NCBI GenBank assembly: GCA_002691725.1
Contig: NZIT01000105.1
Coordinates: 4,436 to 16,140 of the forward strand
From: SAR116 cluster bacterium
Lineage (GTDB): Bacteria > Pseudomonadota > Alphaproteobacteria > Puniceispirillales > UBA1172
Reading direction: 5' to 3'
Length of the DNA stretch: 11,705 nucleotides
Numbering within the stretch: the first letter of the stretch is position 1; each line of letters begins with the position of its first letter. This document shows, in pieces, positions 7,921 to 11,705 of the stretch. The position numbers were made by a program, and so were the translations under genes. Below the pieces are notes generated by a model. The model did not search any database and was not told where the DNA came from. It was given only the letters and a program-made list of their open reading frames with translations.

Positions 7921-8313
7921 TTATTCCTCAAAGCCGTCTAACATGCCTTTTTCTTCCAGAACTTTGCGGGCAACTCGAAAACATTCCAGTGCTTGTGGCA
8001 CCCCGCAATAAATGCCGACAACGTGAATAATCGCGCGAATCTCTGCCACACTGACACCATTGCTAATCGCCCCACGGCAATGCAATTCCCATTCATGCAT
8101 TTTGCCAAGCGCGCCGATCATCGCCAGATTCATCATAGAGCGCGTTTTCGGCTCAATCGCTTCATCACCCCAGCCAAATCCCCAGCACCATGTCGTCATA
8201 GCCTCCTGGAATGGCCGCATAAATGCATCAGCATTATTCAGCGTATTTTCTACATATTCAGCGCCAAGGGTTTGTTTGCGCTTTGCCACTCCAATTTCAA
8301 AAGTCTTGTCCAT
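7921..8313 (-). CDS. Carboxymuconolactone decarboxylase family protein (PcaC-like)
   Basis: The 130-residue protein has the size and pattern of gamma-carboxymuconolactone decarboxylase PcaC, which acts in the beta-ketoadipate pathway. The domain runs from about 30 to 120, with WGFGWGDEAIEPKTRSMMNLAM (43-64, as in PcaC's WGD...L..TRSL), HEWELHCRGAISNGVS (73-88) and AIIHVVGIYCGVPQALECF (95-112). It lacks the CxxC redox pair of AhpD-type relatives, so a decarboxylase or related lactone-active role is likelier than peroxide reduction. The family is broad and no other pca genes are in view, so the substrate is open. ATG 8313 has AGGAG nine bases upstream. A longer start at ATG 8343 (ten more residues) overlaps a tiny leader frame. 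It is the first gene of the run with the dehydrogenase, tdk and the transporter. Confidence 0.87.
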   Translation of the reverse strand: MDKTFEIGVAKRKQTLGAEYVENTLNNADAFMRPFQEAMTTWCWGFGWGDEAIEPKTRSMMNLAMIGALGKMHEWELHCRGAISNGVSVAEIRAIIHVVGIYCGVPQALECFRVARKVLEEKGMLDGFEE

Positions 8314-8322
8314 TATATTATT

Positions 8323-8327
8323 CTCCT
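8323..8327 (-). promoter_or_regulatory. Ribosome binding site of the PcaC-like gene
   Basis: AGGAG on the minus strand lies nine bases before ATG 8313. It favours this start, although an in-frame ATG at 8343 could be reached by coupling from the 7-codon frame at 8340-8363. Confidence 0.6.
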
Positions 8328-8339
8328 GAACCCACAATC

Positions 8340-8363
8340 TCATTCAGACATATCCATATACAT
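8340..8363 (-). CDS. Possible 7-codon leader peptide
   Basis: On the minus strand AGAGGAG (8375-8369) stands five bases before an ATG that opens a seven-codon frame, MYMDMSE, ending in TGA. That stop overlaps by four bases (ATGA) the upstream in-frame ATG (8343) of the PcaC-like gene. The ribosome binding site is as good as those of the real genes nearby. It may be a leader that feeds ribosomes to the downstream gene, or a chance match in a purine-rich stretch. No amino-acid-specific attenuator pattern is visible. Confidence 0.25.
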   Translation of the reverse strand: MYMDMSE

Positions 8364-8463
8364 ACCTACTCCTCTCAATCAAATAAGGCAAGTTATGACA
8401 CACTAATCTTTAGCTGAACTTCGCCAGAGTGACTCCAAAAGAGATGGATAGATGAAGATATGA

Positions 8464-8907
8464 TTAGATATTAAGCAGAGCCTGACTTCTGGCTTCTGCG
8501 GAATCTTTGTCAGTGATATAAATTAATCCAGATATCCGCCGCATTAATGACGCCTCATGATCTTCAATAACGCCATCAGCAAGAATGACCTGCCACAGTT
8601 TTTCCATCAGAAAGCATTTCTCATCATGGCTATAATTGCTGTTGACAAGCCTTATCCAGCCATAAAGATCGGCGGCATCATCGGCGCTGGCTTTAGCATC
8701 GGCTAGCAGTTGTTCCACCTCATCAGCAGTCAGCCCAAACTCATCTTCGACAATACGCCGGATCATGGCCAGCTCTGACGGGTCAGCATCACCATCAACC
8801 ATATGCGCCCGAAACAGTAATGCGGTTGCCGCCAGCCGCAGATTTTCATCAGACGCATGATCTTCTTCTACTTTGACGGCTACCAGCTTTTCAAAAAAAC
8901 GCATCAT
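8464..8907 (-). CDS. TerB-like protein
   Basis: The 147-residue, acidic, all-helical protein fits the TerB/tellurite-resistance-B-like family. Two similar acidic motifs occupy matching places in its two halves: MVDGDADPSE (36-45) and LADGVIEDHE (109-118), the type of loop that binds a divalent metal in this family. It has no signal peptide or membrane segment, so it is probably cytoplasmic. Despite the family name there are no other ter genes here, and single TerB-domain proteins mostly have unknown functions. GGAG lies six bases before ATG 8907 (the next codon, ATG 8904, is also usable). It follows clpB on the same strand after a 155-bp gap with a hairpin and its own candidate promoter, so it is probably separately transcribed. 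Confidence 0.75.
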   Translation of the reverse strand: MMRFFEKLVAVKVEEDHASDENLRLAATALLFRAHMVDGDADPSELAMIRRIVEDEFGLTADEVEQLLADAKASADDAADLYGWIRLVNSNYSHDEKCFLMEKLWQVILADGVIEDHEASLMRRISGLIYITDKDSAEARSQALLNI

Positions 8908-8943
8908 GATGTTCTCCTGTTTGACCCTGACTTAATTGATACT

Positions 8944-8972
8944 TATATAGTATTTAACACATCCTGATTAAA
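8944..8972 (-). promoter_or_regulatory. Candidate promoter of the TerB-like gene
   Basis: On the minus strand a -35-like TTTAAT (8972-8967) and a -10-like TATATA (8949-8944) are 17 bases apart, and transcription would start about 30 bases before the ATG. The -10 box sits inside a perfect inverted repeat, ATACT-TATAT-AGTAT (8939-8953), which could be an operator. The -35 match is weak. Confidence 0.4.
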
Positions 8973-8991
8973 GAGATGTCTTATCAGCACA

Positions 8992-9044
8992 TAAAAGTAA
9001 AGCCATCTCATCAGAAATCCTTATTTCAAATCAGATGGCTTACT
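8992..9044 (-). terminator. Hairpin terminator after clpB
   Basis: On the minus strand, AGTAAGCCATCT (9044-9033) pairs with AGATGGCTTTACT (9008-8996), giving a 12-pair stem with one bulged T and a 24-base loop, followed by TTTTATG. It begins about 19 bases after the clpB stop. The large loop and short T run make it less ideal than the terminator at 2327-2358, but the position and the long stem support termination. Confidence 0.6.
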
Positions 9045-9062
9045 AAAAATGCCTGATCGTGA

Positions 9063-11663
9063 TCACGCCGATGCCTGTTGTTCAGCAAGGCTTGAGAATT
9101 GCAACGCCTCCTCATCACCAGCATGATCAACGACAACAGTATCACCATCAATAAAGCGGCCAGCCAGAATATCTTCAGCCAATGGATTCTGAACCTTATT
9201 CTGGATCACGCGCTTGAGTGGTCGGGCGCCATATTTTGGATCATATCCGGTATCAGCAAGCCAGTTCTTTGCCGCCTCCGTGATATCAAGCGTGATATGA
9301 CGATCAGCCAGACGGCTTGCCAGACGCGCCAATTGCAGATCAACAATATGCGCCATATCTGCCCGATCAAGCCGCCGAAACAGCAGGATAGAGTCAATCC
9401 GGTTGAGAAACTCCGGACGGAACAAAGACTGCACCTCTGCCATCACAGGCTGACGTGCCGCCTCACTACTCTCACCATCATCAAGTTCCAGCAAATGATC
9501 AGCACCAATATTTGACGTCATTAGGATAATCGTATTGCGGAAATCGACTTTATGGCCTTGCCCATCGGTCAATTTACCCTCATCAAGCACTTGCAGTAGA
9601 ATATTGAAGATATCAGGATGGGCTTTTTCGATCTCATCAAACAGCACCACTTGATATGGCCTGCGCCGTACCGCTTCGGTCAAACTGCCGCCTTCCTCAT
9701 AGCCGACATAGCCCGGAGGCGCCCCTAACAGCCGCGAGACAGTATGCTTTTCCATATATTCGGACATATCAATCCGCAGCACCGCCGTTTCATCATCAAA
9801 CAGAAACTCAGCCAAGGCTTTTGATAATTCGGTTTTGCCGACACCTGTTGGGCCTAGCATCATGAAACTGCCAATAGGCTGATTAGGGTCAGAAATTCCT
9901 GCCCGCGCCCGCCGTGTCGCATTAGCCACCGCTTTAATGGCTTCGTGCTGGCCAATGACACGGCTTTCTAATATGCTTTCCATGGACAGCATTTTCTCTT
10001 GCTCACCTTCAAGCATTTTATCGACCGGAATACCTGTCCATGTGCTGATCACACGGGCAATATGCGTGGCTTCCACCTCATCATTAAACATATCAGAAGA
10101 CGCCACTAAGTCTTTGGCCTCGGTCAGCTCAGATATGAGTCGCGGCAAAATGCTGTAACTAATCTCCGCCGCATCCTCAAGCCGCCCATCACGCTGTGCG
10201 GATTTAAGATTATTGCGCTCTTTATCAATTTGCTGTTGGAGCAATTTAACCTCTTCGATACGCGCTTTGACATCTTCCCATTGTCTGGTCAAATCAGCTG
10301 ATTGCTCTTCCAGCCCTTCAAGATCATTAGCAATATCATCAAGGCGCTTTTGATGCCGCTTAGGCGCTTCCTTTTTTAATGCCGCTTCCTCAATTTTGAG
10401 CTGCATGATCTGGCGATCAATACTATCCAGTAAAGGCGGCTTACTGTCTGATTGCACCCGCAATAAACTAGCGGCCTCATCCATCACATCAATCGCTTTA
10501 TCGGGCAGAAACCGATCATTGATATAGCGGCTAGATAATTTTGCCGCCGCCACCAAGGCTTCATCAGAAATCCGAACAGCGTGATGCAGCTCATATTTTT
10601 CTTTCAGCCCTCGAAGCACAAAAATCGTGTCATCAATGCTTGGCTCATTGACATAGATCGGCTGAAAACGGCGTGCCAAGGCCGAATCTTTTTCAACATA
10701 TTGCCGATATTCGTCAAGAGTTGTGGCTCCGATACAATGCAATTCTCCACGCGCCAGAGCAGGCTTTAGCAAATTGGACGCATCCATCGCGCCATCGGTT
10801 TTGCCAGCACCAACAAGCTGATGCATCTCATCAATAAAGAGGATAATATCACCCTCTTGCGCCTGCACTTCTTTCAATACAGATTTTAGGCGTTCTTCAA
10901 ACTCACCACGATATTTTGCCCCCGCAATAAGCGCGCCCATATCCAGAACAAGCAAGGTTTTGCCCGCCAGCACACCAGGGACTTCGTTATTAACGATACG
11001 CTGTGCCAAGCCTTCAACAATAGCGGTTTTACCGACCCCAGGCTCACCGATGAGAACAGGGTTATTCTTGGTCCGGCGCGACAATATCTGAATGGCGCGG
11101 CGAATTTCCTGATCTCTGCCAATGACCGGGTCTAGCTTGCCTTTGCGTGCCGCATCTGTCAGGTCAGTCGCATATTTGCCAAGCGCTTCAAATTGATCTT
11201 CTGCTGCATCACTATCAATGGTTTTACCGCCTCGGGTTTTAGCAGATGCGGCTTTCAGATTTGCGGCGGTTACCCCGGCCTGTTTGAACAGCTTACTGAT
11301 ATTACCATCCGCCTCGACCATCGCAATCAATACTGTATCAGCGGCAACAAACTGATCTCCAGCGGTTTTTGAGGCTTTTTCTGCAACCGCAAAAATCCGC
11401 GCCAGATGACCATCAAGATGAAGCTGTGCATTACTACCGACAGCGGACGGCATTTTCTGTATTGCGGCAGCGGTTAATGACGCGAGTTTATCGGCATCAC
11501 CACCAGCACGGTTAATCAACATCACCGCTAGCGAATCTCGTGATTCTAATAAAGTTGCTAATATATGTTCAGCTGTAAGCTGAGGATGGCCTGCGGCAAG
11601 GGCGGTATTTTGTGCCTCGCCAATGGCATTGCGCATCAACGCCGTATAATGATCAAGTTGCAT
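9063..11663 (-). CDS. clpB: ClpB protein disaggregase (Hsp100)
   Basis: This is a complete 866-residue hexameric AAA+ chaperone that pulls proteins out of aggregates together with DnaK. The order is standard. There is a Clp N-domain (about 1-145). The first AAA module has Walker A GEPGVGKT (206-213), pore loop KYRGEFEER (Tyr251), Walker B FIDEM (Glu279) and arginine-finger region ARRFQP. The coiled-coil middle domain spans about 405-525. The second module has Walker A GPTGVGKT (604-611), pore loop GYVGYEEGG (651-659), Walker B FDEIEK (Glu677), sensor TSNIG and [10 protein letters not shown], and C-terminal [13 protein letters not shown]. Numbering of the first module equals E. coli ClpB. ATG 11663 has GGAG six bases before it, whereas ATGs at 11675 and 11690 do not. 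No internal Met lies at the usual position of the short isoform. The promoter is outside the window, so heat-shock control cannot be judged. Confidence 0.97.
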   Translation of the reverse strand: MQLDHYTALMRNAIGEAQNTALAAGHPQLTAEHILATLLESRDSLAVMLINRAGGDADKLASLTAAAIQKMPSAVGSNAQLHLDGHLARIFAVAEKASKTAGDQFVAADTVLIAMVEADGNISKLFKQAGVTAANLKAASAKTRGGKTIDSDAAEDQFEALGKYATDLTDAARKGKLDPVIGRDQEIRRAIQILSRRTKNNPVLIGEPGVGKTAIVEGLAQRIVNNEVPGVLAGKTLLVLDMGALIAGAKYRGEFEERLKSVLKEVQAQEGDIILFIDEMHQLVGAGKTDGAMDASNLLKPALARGELHCIGATTLDEYRQYVEKDSALARRFQPIYVNEPSIDDTIFVLRGLKEKYELHHAVRISDEALVAAAKLSSRYINDRFLPDKAIDVMDEAASLLRVQSDSKPPLLDSIDRQIMQLKIEEAALKKEAPKRHQKRLDDIANDLEGLEEQSADLTRQWEDVKARIEEVKLLQQQIDKERNNLKSAQRDGRLEDAAEISYSILPRLISELTEAKDLVASSDMFNDEVEATHIARVISTWTGIPVDKMLEGEQEKMLSMESILESRVIGQHEAIKAVANATRRARAGISDPNQPIGSFMMLGPTGVGKTELSKALAEFLFDDETAVLRIDMSEYMEKHTVSRLLGAPPGYVGYEEGGSLTEAVRRRPYQVVLFDEIEKAHPDIFNILLQVLDEGKLTDGQGHKVDFRNTIILMTSNIGADHLLELDDGESSEAARQPVMAEVQSLFRPEFLNRIDSILLFRRLDRADMAHIVDLQLARLASRLADRHITLDITEAAKNWLADTGYDPKYGARPLKRVIQNKVQNPLAEDILAGRFIDGDTVVVDHAGDEEALQFSSLAEQQASA

Positions 11664-11669
11664 AACATT

Positions 11670-11673
11670 CTCC
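11670..11673 (-). promoter_or_regulatory. Ribosome binding site fixing the clpB start
   Basis: GGAG on the minus strand lies six bases before ATG 11663, giving the family-typical N-terminus [11 protein letters not shown]. It rules against the nine-residue-longer reading from 11690. Confidence 0.75.
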
Positions 11674-11705
11674 ATAATCCAAACCGTCATCCCTGATCAG
11701 GCAAT

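Noticed and set aside
7869..7931. Longer aldehyde dehydrogenase start overlapping the PcaC-like gene
   Set aside because: The 21 extra residues do not look like the family N-terminus, and a good ribosome binding site serves ATG 7868.
8060..8417. Three overlapping plus-strand frames opposite the PcaC-like gene
   Set aside because: They are mirror frames of a well-supported gene, with implausible composition and no ribosome binding sites.
8464..8907. Tellurite resistance operon
   Set aside because: Only a single TerB-like protein is present, with no TerA, TerC, TerD or TerE genes around it, so a resistance role cannot be claimed.
9063..11663. Internal start for a short ClpB isoform
   Set aside because: There is no Met or visible ribosome binding site near residue 149, where E. 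coli starts its short form; an alternative start codon was not excluded rigorously.
1..11705. CRISPR array, tRNA, rRNA, insertion sequence or prophage genes
   Set aside because: No regularly spaced repeats, cloverleaf-like sequence, transposase motif or phage protein was seen on either strand; the only tandem repeat is the 12-bp one in tolC.

Overview
The window looks like chromosomal DNA from a Gram-negative bacterium, most likely an alphaproteobacterium. The evidence is an outer-membrane TolC-type exporter, a full-length ClpB, a type II thymidine kinase and a cyclopropane-fatty-acid-type methyltransferase, on DNA with middling G+C (mid to high 40s % by eye) and good GGAG-type ribosome binding sites. 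A marine group such as SAR116 would fit the gene content and composition, but that is a guess. There are no tRNAs, rRNAs, insertion sequences, phage genes or CRISPR arrays. It reads as ordinary, densely packed core and accessory chromosome. All genes but one lie on the minus strand.

Layout, left to right. (1) 1-2079: a type I secretion pair, read right to left. A TolC-family outer-membrane protein overlaps the start of an inner-membrane ABC exporter, which runs off the left edge. (2) 2080-2394: an AT-rich 315-bp gap holding a convincing intrinsic terminator for the next gene and the probable tolC promoter region. (3) 2395-3537: a glycine-amidinotransferase-type enzyme with an intact catalytic triad but altered substrate-loop residues. 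(4) 3538-3705: a divergent promoter region. (5) 3706-4893: a CFA-synthase-like methyltransferase, the only plus-strand gene. (6) 8313 down to 4903: a compact minus-strand run of carboxymuconolactone-decarboxylase-like protein, aldehyde dehydrogenase, thymidine kinase and EamA-type transporter. It has short gaps and a 4-bp ATGA overlap at the end, and it converges on the methyltransferase with only 9 bp between stops. (7) 8464-8907: a small TerB-like protein with its own plausible promoter. (8) 9063-11663: ClpB disaggregase, followed by a hairpin terminator.

Functionally, the tolC/ABC pair should form two of the three parts of a type I secretion channel; the membrane-fusion protein and substrate are not in the window. 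The decarboxylase-like protein and aldehyde dehydrogenase may act in one catabolic route, while tdk (thymidine salvage) and the transporter seem to share their transcript rather than their pathway. ClpB is a stress-response chaperone.

I found no clear new defence or mobile system. The most notable points are the long repeat-bearing N-terminal extension on the TolC protein, the apparent absence of a C39-like domain on the ABC exporter, the substituted substrate loop of the amidinotransferase, and a tiny leader ORF with a strong ribosome binding site before the decarboxylase-like gene. Several gene starts were moved downstream of the longest ORF because a ribosome binding site decides them.
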